NCBI GenBank assembly: GCA_018105865.1
Contig: CM030856.1
Coordinates: 6,864,720-6,928,719, forward strand
DNA: 64,000 nucleotides
Direction: 5' to 3'
Origin: Metaphire vulgaris
Taxonomy: Eukaryota; Annelida; Clitellata; Crassiclitellata; Megascolecidae
Under the pieces are notes generated by a model. It ran no database searches and was not told where the DNA came from. It saw only the letters and a list, made by a program, of their open reading frames with translations. Positions within the stretch are counted from its first letter, which is position 1. Each line of letters opens with the position of its first letter. The position numbers were made by a program, and so were the translations under genes. Positions 1-11,709 of this stretch are shown here, piece by piece.

Positions 1-20
1 CACTGTAGTGTACACTGTAG

Positions 21-811
21 ATTAAAATATGAGTCCGTGATGCAAGGACCAGTCAGCTCTGATTCCTGGTTGGTCTCTGAGGGATGTGTAGCCTACATCT
101 GCAAAACATGGGGCGCGCACACACACACACACACAAAGAAGAGATTGGATTACCGGTACTACGACCAACACAGCAGAGATAGGAATACACACCAGGCATG
201 GTATGAAAAGTCTGAAGTAGTCATATAATTATAACCTATGGCTCAGGGTATTTTTTAAAATGTAAACTACGGGGCCGCCCCAGTTATTTTCCTGGCTCCC
301 ACAGTAATTATGGCGGTCCGTCATTCATAAAAGGGCCCCCTAGAGGTTATTCCTAGTTTTTCTCTATTGGGCTAACACTGTTTAGCATATATTTTAGCTT
401 TTGTAATGACTTCTTGTGTTAATCTAACTGAGGAATGAACAATACGTTGATGACACCACACTAATGGCAGATCACAGAAAGAAAACTACAATGGTCAATA
501 GTCTGAAGTAGTCATTTATGAATGACGGACCGCCATAATTACTGTGGGAGCCAGGAAAATAACTGGGGCGGCCCCGTAGTTTACATTTTAAAAAATACCT
601 GAGCCATAGGTTATAATTATATGACTACTTCAGACTTTTCATACCATGCCTGGTGTGTATTCCTATCTCTGCTGTGTTGGTCATGTACCAAAATCTCTTC
701 TTTGTGTGTGTGTGTGTGTGCACTGTTTTGCAGATGTAGGCTACACATCCCTCAGAGACCAACCAGGAATCAGAGCTGACTGGTCCTTGCATCACGGACT
801 CATATTTTAAT
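21..811. repeat. Large near-perfect palindrome (fold-back repeat)
   Basis: Bases 21-330 reappear as the reverse complement at 515-811, with a spacer of about 185 bp. The arms are almost identical, including an internal (CA)n tract that differs mainly at its edges. The right arm ends exactly where LINE reverse transcriptase sequence begins. Each arm reads the same short frames, so these are not genes. A fold-back element or a recent inverted duplication are both possible. Confidence 0.9.
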
Positions 812-2125
812 TGCACAGCAGACCCTACAAGGTGTGACAATTATAGGGGTATAACCTTGAGTCCAGTAGTGTCTAAGATTTTTGAGCATGTATTACTGGG
901 GAAATTTGGGGTTTTTTGGGAGCTCTGACCTGCAGTTTGGGTTCAAAACTGGGGTAGGATGCTCAGATGCCTTATACACATTGAGGGGGGTAATAAGTTA
1001 TCTCAATAGAAATTCATGCACAGCTGTCATTTCTGCTCTTGACATTTCAAGACCTTTTGACAAAATTAGTCACTATGGGCTGTTTTTGAAGCTGATACAA
1101 AGGAAAACCCCTTGGTATTTCATTGAAGTTTTACTCAACTGGTATTCCAAATGTAATGTTATGGTTAGATGGGGTAATGCCTTATCAGAATCTTTTACTG
1201 TAGTGGCTGCGGTACGACAAGGAGGGTTCTTTCGCCTTTGCTATTTGCTGTTTATATTGATGATGTAATTTTAAAGTTGCAAAATTCTGGATATGGCTGC
1301 TATATCAATGATTTGTTTGTTGGATGTTTATTGTATGCTGATGATATCTTATTGGTGTCACACTCTATATCCGGCATGCAGCACATGATGGATATTTGCA
1401 CCAATGACTTTGTGAATTTGGATTTGAAATTTAATGTGAAGAAATCTATGGTGATGAGGGTTGGGACACGTTGCAATATCGCATGTGCTGTATTGGTCCT
1501 GGATGGTGTTGCCTTGCCATTTGTGGAGGAAATTAGGTATCTCGGGGTGACACTTAAAAAGGGCAGGCACTTTGTTATCTATTTCAGAAGCTAAATTAAA
1601 ATTTTTCCGACGTTTAATTGCTTGTATCAAAGCAGAGCTGCCGCTTCAGAATTAATATGCGTTAACCTGGTAAAGAGCTATTGTCTACCTATTGTATTGT
1701 ACCCCGTATGGAAGCCACATTTCCAAACAAAAGTATTCTTAATGCTCTTGACAGACTGATTCGAGTAGTTGTGTACAAAATTTTTAAAACATGTGAGGCA
1801 GATAATGTCGAGTATATCAGAGTCCTGACACTTTGGATAGTATGCATGCTATTGTAAAAGCGACAAGCATCCTTTGTTAATAGATATGAGAAGAAGCCAC
1901 TGTACTTTGCTCAGTGCATTACTAGAATTTGTCTGAGGGCAGAGGCTGTACTGTGTAAAGTTTGTTCTTAGTTTATTTGTTTATTATTAGGTTTATTTTA
2001 TTATTATTATTTTATTATTATTATTATTATTTAGTTCTGTTCAGTTGATTTGTGTTTTCCTTGGTTGTGTACTACTGGTTGTGTACTACTTTTTATGCTG
2101 TGCTTGTCTCGAATAAAGATGATTA
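812..2125 (+). mobile_element. LINE fragment: reverse transcriptase core and 3' end
   Basis: Translation from about 835 begins with NYRGITLSP, a typical start of the RT fingers. It continues to ALDISRPFD (the usual A-motif region), then VRQGG, a frame change near 1240-1265, and YADDILLV at about 1335-1360, the RT catalytic box. Further frame damage follows. The tail runs through an AT-rich (TTA)n stretch to AATAAAGATGATTATTA near 2115-2130. The last 330 bp match 60025-60405 on the other strand, which defines the 3' end of the family. The copy is 5'-truncated and frameshifted, so it is dead. Confidence 0.85.
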
Positions 2126-2700
2126 TTAATAGACAGAGTGGCAGAAGAGAGTGAAAAGAAAGGACTAAGAATAAATACAAAAAGACGTACTGTATGGTAA
2201 TAATAAAAAAGGAATTCCTAAGTGCAGACTACAATATATATAGGGGGATAGAAATAAAACAGGTAACAAAGTTCAAATATCTAAGAAGCATTTTCACAAG
2301 CGATGGAAGAAGTGAAAAGGACGTTGAAACCAGAATAGGGATGGCGAAGACAGCCTTCACGCATACTTAAAAAGACCCTCACAAATAAACACATTACAAC
2401 AACAACACGGCTCAGAATTCTTCAAAACTATGTTTGGGCAGTTCTGATGTACGGGTTAGAAACATGGACGTTGACAAAATCAACAAAAAGGAAACTGCTG
2501 CAGAGATGTGGTTTCTCAGACGTAGGCCCACGCAAAAAATGTCATGGACAGAAAAAATAGCCAATGAGAAAGCATCAAAAGCCTTTGGTGTAAAAAGAAA
2601 ATTGCTACAAGCCATAATAAAGCGGCAGTTGGAATATTTCGGACACCTAATTAGAAAGGATGGATTGGAAAATCTAGTCATAACAGGAAAAACAGGGTAA
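2126..2700 (+). mobile_element. C-terminal fragment of a second, different LINE
   Basis: Pieces in shifting frames read FKYLRSIFTSDGR, then a stretch like LLRILQNYVWAVLMYGLETW, then MSWTEKIANEKA and RQLEYFGHLIRKDGLENL. This is the familiar C-terminal region downstream of the RT in one group of endonuclease/RT non-LTR elements. It lies immediately after the first LINE's 3' end, so one element has probably inserted into or beside the other. Several frameshifts are present. The clade is not assigned. Confidence 0.75.
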
Positions 2701-3120
2701 AAGCGGTTCGCCCCCCGCTGCCCGACTCGCTACTTCACTGGAGCTCAGTATTCTGGATTGTTACTAACGGTAAATATAGGCCTATGTATGTCATAAGTTG
2801 GGTTGAAATAACCAAATTTCAATCAATCGATCAATTAATAAACTAAAATCGGGAAGTGCCAAAATTAGTTTTCATCCGGAATTTTAAAAGTTTTTCATCG
2901 GCCCCCCTAGTAGTTTTTCCTTAAAAAACACCTTGGTAGTCTGTCATCGTGAATTCATCGCAAAAAGGAATAAATCTTTCAAAATCATCCCAGTAGGCTC
3001 CCACCACTACTCCCACAATTTTTGATCTTCAGTGGGAGGGGGGGCGGAGGGGATCGGACGCCTGATAATCTAAATTGTCGATCTTCAATGGGCTCGGTTT
3101 CGACCAGCGGGGCATTAAGG

Positions 3121-3394
3121 CAGAGGCGGATCTAGGGGAGGGCAGGGGCTACACATGTCCCCGGGCGCCGAGGTGAGGGGGCGCCAAAATTGGATATTTG
3201 GGTAAGTGAAATGCACAATAAATAAAGTACATGTAGAAGAAACACTTGCGAGGACCTTTTTTGCTCGTCAGCACTATATGAAGAGAGAGTTGAGGGGCGC
3301 CGAAAACGATGCGAGGACCTTTTTGCTTCTCGGTTGTTAGGGGCGCCAACGTACACTTTGTCCTCGGGCGCCGAATACCCTAGATCCGCCTCTG
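3121..3394. mobile_element. hAT-type MITE, TIR CAGAGGCGGATCTAGGG
   Basis: The 17-bp termini are inverted repeats with at most a base or two of difference. The element is flanked on both sides by the identical 8-bp target duplication CATTAAGG (3113-3120 and 3395-3402). An 8-bp duplication with a CAG...CTG terminus fits the hAT superfamily. It has no coding capacity. Two reverse-orientation copies of the shared GACAAGCAAAAAAGGTC-like motif lie inside, near 3248-3270 and 3306-3330. Confidence 0.93.
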
Positions 3395-3402
3395 CATTAA
3401 GG

Positions 3403-3946
3403 CCACTGGCGGAGCAAGGGTTCCAGAATAGGGCACCGCCATTTCTACATGTCAACTTGGCCAGGCCAGACTAGGCGTTGATGGAAGCGTCGTTATCTTC
3501 ACAAACGAAAAAAATGATGTGAAGTTAGTTCTAAATCAAATAGTTGCCTTAAATTTATGCAAGGTCTTATTAATTATTGTGTTTGATTTAAAAAAGGGCA
3601 CCTGCCACAAGGCTCAACGGTGAAACTGTCGAGCAGACACAAGGTGGTGTCCCTAGAATCGAATGCCAGTGACATTCTGTCGATAATTGCACCTGCCGCT
3701 AATAACGACATCAACGGTGGTTTTTACTTATATGCCTCGTCCTCGCACTCCTCTTCCTCAGCAGCAGCAGCAGCAGCAGCTTACGTGAAGATGGCTTTTC
3801 ACTTGACGACATTCACCGTACGATCGACACTTTACATGGTCCAGCGGAATCGCGAATTCAGTTGATGCTCGAATTTTTGTTGTCAAGGTTTTGCTCTGTG
3901 AAAATTTCATATCAGTAGGCCTAGCTAGTGCTTAGTAGAAACTTTG

Positions 3947-3984
<38 letters not shown>

Positions 3985-4743
3985 GATATGGTCACAAGTT
4001 AGGCCCTAAGAGATTATATCAATGCTTAGTGCCTTACAATTAATTAAATTTTGAACCATCGTGCACTCCTCACAACTGGTACGGTGTTTCTTAAATCACG
4101 GGAGGGCAATTATAAGCACAGAATAATGTGGTTTGCTGAAATATGGAAAACGGGATATATTCTAATGAATTCGATATCAGAATTTTATTTCGCTCCCCCC
4201 CAGGAGATTTCTAGACCCCCCCTTATTTTTGACCGTGAGGATCAACTGTAGTTTCGTTACTTAGGCCAATCAATTGCTTAGCAATTGATTGGTTATATAA
4301 TAAACATAGGTTAGTAATATTAGTCAACAATAGGTCTAGTTTACTAGAATTTCGACCATGACTTTAACCTGATCAACTGATTGCTAATAGACCATTGCTA
4401 GAAATAACTAAACATATTGTCATAACATATTGTCTTTACCGTACAGCAAAGGTGGAAACTTCTATCATGCATCTAGGCTCGAGCCCCCACACCTACCCAC
4501 TTTTTGAGAGGATATAGGAAGGGTAAGGAACACTGTGTACATGGATTATAGTGGTTTCACACAGGCTAGCTTAGCCTCCTAAAGTTCCCCTAAGCCACTT
4601 TAAATTACAATACTGTATTATTATTATGGGTTGTGCCCACAGTTTTTCATCAAAGTTTACACAAGTGCTGTACAGTACTATAGATCTTGTACAGCATAGC
4701 GTGAAAGTTAGAATTGAAACGACCGTTGTTACTTATTGATAAC
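3403..4743. other. Intergenic DNA with no supported gene
   Basis: An eroded hAT-like end (CACTGGCGGAGCAAGG) begins near 3405. An AGC/GCA trinucleotide run lies near 3760-3780 and an (AAT)n tract near 3950-3980. A degraded copy of a dispersed repeat (CACACAGGCTAGCTTAGCC) sits near 4558-4576. The open frames here are short and resemble nothing I recognise. Confidence 0.6.
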
Positions 4744-4924
4744 CAGTGTTTTATCCAGGCCTGTTAGGGGAATCTTCCCCCAAAAAAAAAAACAAATCCC
4801 CCCCTAAAATCCCAGCACTTACACAAATTTTGCATTGAACTGTGTCTTTTCTCCTCCAACCAAGTCGATTTCCCCCTCGAAAGCTCAATTCCCCCCAAAG
4901 GCCTGGAGTCTGGATAAAACACTG
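4744..4924. mobile_element. hAT-type MITE, CAGTGTTTTATCCAG family
   Basis: This 181-bp element has termini CAGTGTTTTATCCAGGCCT and AGTCTGGATAAAACACTG. It is flanked by the perfect 8-bp duplication TTGATAAC (4736-4743 and 4925-4932). Related copies are at 23504-23670, 23680-23850, 28501-28656 and 56949-57131, all sharing an inner TTTTGCATTGAACTGTGTC block. The perfect duplication suggests fairly recent movement. Confidence 0.93.
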
Positions 4925-5410
4925 TTGATAACTGATCATTTGTTCTTTTATTGCCAATAAACACATCAAACTATCCAATGCAGTCATAAGCGTATCACAC
5001 AAAACTACAGCAGAGTCGTAACAACAGTAGGGCTTATGGCTTACATGGATCAGAGCTAAAGGTCTACGAATACAATTGAGCCATGGACAACACAGCGGTT
5101 CAAAGTTACGCCTCTGAGAGTTGCACTTACTGCACTGTAAGCCTACATGATGTAAAGTCTCAATTTCTTTAGCGGTTTCATTACCTGCCTCAGTAACTCT
5201 CTCAGCAGATGCCCTATCAAACCAGGTTCAATATCACGACGGTCAGAGATTTTATTTCTCATGGTGTCACATACCCCGGCACAGAGCGGAAGTTAAAATG
5301 GTCTGCACAAAGCATCAAGGTTTGCTGTGCTCTGAAATTTTAGAGGTGATAAGCAGTCACACACTCACGCACACCCACCCTTTGAGAATGAAGTACCGAG
5401 GGCATAAAAA

Positions 5411-5414
<4 letters not shown>

Positions 5415-5459
<45 letters not shown>

Positions 5460-5475
5460 CATACATACATACACT
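5415..5475. repeat. (TA)n followed by (ATAC)n microsatellite
   Basis: About 40 bases of alternating TA run directly into four or five CATA/ATAC units. It lies downstream of the CCT1 stop codon on the minus strand. Confidence 0.95.
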
Positions 5476-5518
5476 GTACATATGAACAAATTGTAGTGCT
5501 CCATTTAAGCAAGCTGAT

Positions 5519-5524
5519 TTTATT
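5519..5524 (-). terminator. Possible polyadenylation signal for CCT1
   Basis: TTTATT on the plus strand is AATAAA on the minus strand, about 170 bp past the CCT1 stop codon. That position is reasonable for a 3' UTR end. No transcript evidence is available. Confidence 0.35.
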
Positions 5525-5691
5525 AACGCAACAAAAACTGTTTCACGAAAATGTCCTAAAACACAAAAGACAATGAATTTGTAGGCAAAAGTTGCCAAGG
5601 CATCTAGCATTTCATAGATACTGAACATTCTTTAATCTAAAGTCAGTAACACGTTGTAAAGAGAAACAAACAGCATAGACTCGAGTGTTTC

Positions 5692-8491
5692 TTAGTCTAG
5701 TTCACCAGCATGACAGGCGTCCCCGTACGAGCGACCTCCTTCTCTGTCTTCTGGATTGAGTTTGATCATGTCGTCAATGCGGAGGATCGTAATGGCGGCC
5801 TCTGTAGCAAATTTTAGGCTCTTGATTTTTGAAACTGTTGGCTCGAAAACTCCGGCCTTCCTGTTGTCTCTGACGCAGCCGTTAACCAAATCCAATCCGA
5901 CCCTATTCAAGAAACAAGTCATTTCAGTCCAACAGCAAATCTCCCCATTCATATTCAACGAATAACTTTCAAAGTATCATAAAAAGATCGACTCCATTTC
6001 AGTGAATACAAAGCCAATTAAACTGCAGCTCAATCCTTTAATAAATAAAAACAGATCATTCGATCATTCAAATTCGATCCTTGTCATTTTTTTACAGCAA
6101 CTTATGAACTTTGATTGATATTATTCAATTAAATAATTTATTATCTGAGGAAACAATGTTTGATTAAGAAATAATCTAGCTAATGAGAAAGACACCAAAA
6201 ACTAGTCTAACAATTCTAATGATTTTATATAACTGAATAGTCCAATGCTGAGTTATTATGTAAATATTATTATATTATATTATTAATAATAAATAATGAT
6301 TCTTATACTCGATTATTTAAATAATTAATCCATGAAGTATCACATTCGTCTTAAAGTGTATCATATTCTATTGATGAATAATGCCTTCCATAATTAACTG
6401 CATTTCTATAATTAAGGATTTATAACAATAACATCCTTATAACAATAATAACAATGTCCATGAACATTATTAAAGAATGCCAAATAGCCAAAGCACAGAT
6501 TGATACCAGCACAGTTCTTTGTGTTCTGCCTTTGTCTGGGAGGAATTATGAAACGCGCGCAGCTTAGCAACGAGATCGGTCGAGTCGTGAGCCGCGTTGA
6601 CGGCCAGCTGCTTCGGAATGACCAACAGCGAGCTGGCAAACTCTGCGATCGCTAACTGCTCACGAGAACTCTGTAGACACAGCAATAAAACATTTATCAG
6701 AAAAATCATAGTCTTAAAGATTTATACCCCCAAATCACATTATACCTCCCAAAATCAAATTCCTGGCTGCGCCCCTGCCTATTAAGTGCTTCATATATGT
6801 GCATTAAAGGGTCTACATGTCATTCTATGACTCAGGTGTTGCATAACTTTGAAGTTAAAAGTAAATTGCACTTACAATGAGACAAAATCAAATGGGGTCA
6901 TCGGTGACCCCAGTTGGTAAACAACGTATGCTAAATATGTTGGTAGGATGAGGGTTAAACTATATCAATTGTCTGAGTTTAGCATCCTCAGAGACATGAT
7001 GGTTTTAAGGCTATTGCATAACAAAAATGTTATCATTTGGTTTACCGATTATAAACTTTCTAAATTTCATCATCATTAACCGTGGGCTCAATGCCCGTTT
7101 AATGTATAATGCCATCTTCACAGTTTTCTGCCATTCTTTCTTGTTCCTAAATTTTGGTAAAGAGCAAATCACAGAAGCCCAATTCAACTGCTGTCACGTA
7201 TTAAGCTAAAGAAGCACATAAACTATTCTGCATTGGCTGGCTGATTGGCCAGGCTTTATATTTCACAGCGTTTCAATTAAACTCTAAGTCAGAAGCCGAC
7301 TGCCTGGTTACCCCATTATACTTAACTTCAAAAAGAAAAAAATAGCCAAAGAAACAGAGGTCCCACACTAACATAAGTTTCAGCCGATCAACGTGCTCCT
7401 TTCCTCTATCTGGCTCCAGCAAATTCTCACACCACAAGTTGAAACCCATCTAAAGAATTTCTCCAGAACTCAGAAACCGTGTAAGTTCAATGTGCCCCCG
7501 AAGCTTAATTAAAGATGCTAATCACCGCAGTTCACTAATCAGTTCGCACTCAATTAGCAAAACAATGCCACTCACCAGAGAAGAAAATGGACGGATATAT
7601 CCGCCGGATCCCCACTTGTTAAGAACTTAATTAAAGATGCTAATCAACGCAGTTCACTGAAGTCATTTGCCCCACGCAGAATGACACTTGCAGAGGTCCT
7701 GACCTTTGGTCTAATTCACCCCCCAAAAAATTCAATATCATACGCAGCTCAATGACTCCATAGTTTCTTCCTATCTGTATACCCTGACCTTTGTTTTAGA
7801 TAATATGGGTAAAAAAAAACATATCATTTGGTTCTACGTACATCAACTTGCACGCACACACACACACACACACGGTGCGATTTGTGACCTGGAGCAGTGG
7901 GGGGATGTAGTGGTGGGGATGTAGCATTAGGAGATGCAGTTGGGCAGTGGGGGGGGGAGATTCCCTCCTTCCCCCCACAAATCGCGCCCTGCACATACAT
8001 CGTTATGCTAGGCAAGGTTAACTTGGAAAACACACATCTTTCATTCAGAACGGTGCATAGAACTATCAATACTATGCTCAACATATGGTAACGTGCAATG
8101 TTTTATATTACATTACTTCGCAAAACCTGAACAGTAATAAATCGGTTCTGAATGCATACAATAAACTAGCATCGAACAGAAAATTCTTTCTCAAAACAGA
8201 AATATATAACTCTTTGTCTTAGATAAACCCCTTAAAGAATCAGCTCATTTGGTTCTCTCCTGGACCACTTCATCCGCCTGGCCCAGAAAGGCCGTCTCAT
8301 ACGACTCTTCGCCATCCATGTTAGCCATTGTAGTAATCAACTGGCCTGCAATTACAATATCATACAATAATCAGCTCTTTACAAGTCCATTACGTTGTTT
8401 CAGGTAAATAAGCCATGTCAGTGGGGATGTAAAGGTAAACATGAAGGTCAACTATGAAATGCAGTTCAACTGAGCTTCCAATAGTGGGGGC

Positions 8492-8546
<55 letters not shown>

Positions 8547-9465
8547 AAACGATGGGTTATGCTAGTTTGGAAGAGGATCTGCAAAGGGCTGAATCTCAAT
8601 GGAAAACTGACATCTTTGACTTTGGAAGAAATAGCAAAGGACAGAGAACTTTGGAGAACTGTCATCAATAGCTGGATACAGCTGGAGGGACAAGACCTGA
8701 CCTGATATATGTGTGTGTGTGTAATATATATTATATATATATATATATTATATATACAGTAAAACCTGAATCTAGTAAGCCGCCAAACTCGTCTCTCGCC
8801 ACGCGTTGGTCTGAACAGATTTCCTGCCATGCATTCTACCTCGAAAAAACCCTCACCTCTCGCATCAAGGCATTGGGTTTGGTCCTATGTAATTTGACCT
8901 CGTTAATCTCGCCATTGCAAAACTCAGGTGCATTTCACTGTCAAAGCATCACTCTGCTGTACAGGGTAAATAAGTACAGTGACAAAGCCATGTTTTCACA
9001 AAAATCCCCGCTCAGTGAGAACAATTGCCAAGGGAAACAATTAAATGGCAGACATCTATCCACACCATCTCCCAAATCAGTGTGGCTGGCCTCAGAAAGG
9101 CCCGCAACCAACGGGCAAGAGACGGATCCATGTTAGCCAGTGACAAGGTAAGAGAGTCCCCGGGGAGAGAGAGGCACCTGTTACAATTGTTTACCTTGTA
9201 ATAATCAGCTGCTAATGGCAAGCACATTAAAGAGAAAGGCAAGAGCAGGAGAGGGATAAAGAGAGACAGAGGGAGAGGTAGAGAGAGAGAAAGAGACAAA
9301 GGAAGAGAGGAAAAAATTTTATTGCTGTTAAACGTATAACAATCTATGCTTTAACTTCTCAAAGACAGGCTACTATTCAGAAGATCAACTACAAAACAAT
9401 GCTGGCTAAGTTCAACTGCTTAGGCTACACAATGCCAATAGTGCAGGGACATTTATGAATGGATA

Positions 9466-9505
<40 letters not shown>

Positions 9506-9539
9506 GGAGAAGAGAGGGAGGAGTCAGGGAAGAAAGTAA

Positions 9540-9605
<66 letters not shown>

Positions 9606-11667
9606 TTCAACAATATTTGTAATGGATTACTAACTGACTTGCCCCCGTTATATATATAAAATATAACGCCATATGGGCGGGATAACGGGGGTTTACTGTA
9701 TACATACATATTCTGTAAGCATCAGAATAAGTTATTTATTGCTTCATTATCTTAACTGGCCATTTCACACCTCTTGGCAGACTGGATTTGCATATGATGC
9801 ACAAATCTGGTACTAACAGATCTTCCAAATCTGATTAACCAGTATGGAAATTTCAAGGTTACGTGGTATGAAACGCAAGTACTGTCCACATATTCCAGGG
9901 TATACACAATAAAACCCAGAATTGCAGTTCCTACCGCCCGTAGCTTTCGCTATTCGTTTTAGATCTGTCTTCTTGCAACGGCGTACGGCCATCGCTCCAG
10001 ACTCCACAAAGTATTTCAAGCAGAGGTCATCTATGCCACCTGTCGTCAAAATCACGTTAGCGCCAGCGGCAACGATCTTCTGTACGCGTTCCTTTGTGAT
10101 GTCTGATTCGCTAAAAACATAAACCAAAATCATACACAAAGTAAAAACAAAAATTCATTTTGAAAATTATGAAAATCTTGCAAGCAAACAGTCATACATG
10201 GTATCCAAATAGCAAAGTGATGTCACAATTTATTGCCTTAGAGATCTAGTCTAATGGGGCATAAAGCACATGCCTAATTTAGGGGCGAGAAGATAGATGA
10301 GTGGTAATATCACTGGGCAGGCACGCCGACGACACGGGTTCAATCCCGTAGGAGCCCCTAAGGTCGACTCAGCCTTAATCGCTAGAGGGTGATAGTAACA
10401 TCAAATGAGTAGCAATGGCAACATTGCGAAAGTAACCATAGGTTCGGCGGAAGAGACTGGCCACCGTCCGCCGATGCATGGCTTAGCCACCTATGGGCTG
10501 TTGGCTAAAAAATACGGGGATCAGCACTGCACCTATGGGCATTGAGCCTAGGGTGAAATTTGAAAATTTACTTTTTTTTAAAAGGTAGGTCCCGTACTCG
10601 AGTCCGAGCATTGGGTTCCGGCGCTTATCTCCGGTCTTAGGCAATCAGCGACGTAGGTGGTATAATCCATTAATCTGGGGTAGGTTGCCATTACTTTCCC
10701 CAGACCCACGCTTTACCTCGCAGCTTAACGCTGCTCCTCAATTTACCACAACCCTCTAGCGAGTAAGGCCGAGTCGACCTTAGGGCTCCTGCGGGAATTG
10801 ACCCGAGACCTTCTGCTCCATCGTCCAGCGTTGTTACCACTCTGCTAACTTCCCACCCAATTTTGATATAGTTTCACCCAAAAGCTGAAACCAAATTCAG
10901 TTCCAGAGTAAACAAAGCTATAAATCATTTTAGGAATTAGAAAAAAACTATAAGAACAGAATGGCACGACAGACACATATTTTAAATTTAAAATGTTGAC
11001 AAATTTAACAAACCGCTGTCGAATTCCTTCCAGTTTCATAGGATCATCAACAAGCACTTGAACGCCAAGTTTCATTTTCGCTTTCTGGAGGCTGAAGTCC
11101 AAACAGGCGATTTTGGCACCAGACACCTTCGTTGTCATTGCTGAGTGAATCAGAAATAAAATTTTAAAATTTAAAGCTCAAGATAAAGTAATTTCAGAAA
11201 GAGGATAAATATAAAAATGAATTTTTTAAAAGCTAAAATATGAATTAGACACCATTCACCGTTCAGTTTTCTTCATAATTCTCCATCAACATGTGTCTGT
11301 TGCTAAAGGACAATTTAAATTGGCTAATTTTTTAAAATGATTTATTAATAATTATAAATTACAGTCTACCCCATTATCTCGCCCCTCATTTTCTTGCCAG
11401 ACTTGCCTCTTGCCAATGAAAGGCCCTGAACAGATTTCCTCCCGTGTTATTTCCCTCTTTATATTGCTCCCCGTTTGTCACCTCCGCCAAGCCTGAAATG
11501 AGACAAAAGGGTTTTCGCCCATGCAATCTACCCCCACTCGCTTGCCAATGGGTAAGAATATGTAGAGGAAATCTGTCCGTACACCCATGCAACACCGGTG
11601 TGGTTGGATCTCAGCAGTTTTGCAGAAAGTCAATTGCCTGTAACTAAAGAGCAAAAGACAGGGGAGG

Positions 11668-11709
<42 letters not shown>

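Larger units (their letters stand above)
8757..9698. mobile_element. Candidate pogo/Tigger-like element with TA duplications
   Basis: The left end CAGTAAAACCTG and right end GGGTTTACTG are imperfect inverted repeats, each bordered by TA. TA duplication and CAGTNNAACC termini are typical of the pogo/Tigger group. The inside is non-coding, with GAGA-rich and TA tracts. It lies in the CCT1 intron between exons 8 and 9. The terminal match is short, so this could be two separate element ends. Confidence 0.4.

Noticed and set aside
5298..5628. Open frames on both strands rich in YIYIYI
   Set aside because: They come from translating the (TA)n microsatellite. The same applies to frames at 8390-8830 and 9412-9709.
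10320..10345. Functional tRNA gene from the B-box match GGGTTCAATCCCGT
   Set aside because: The stems do not close into a cloverleaf, and the same sequence heads at least three longer repeats, so it is a SINE head.
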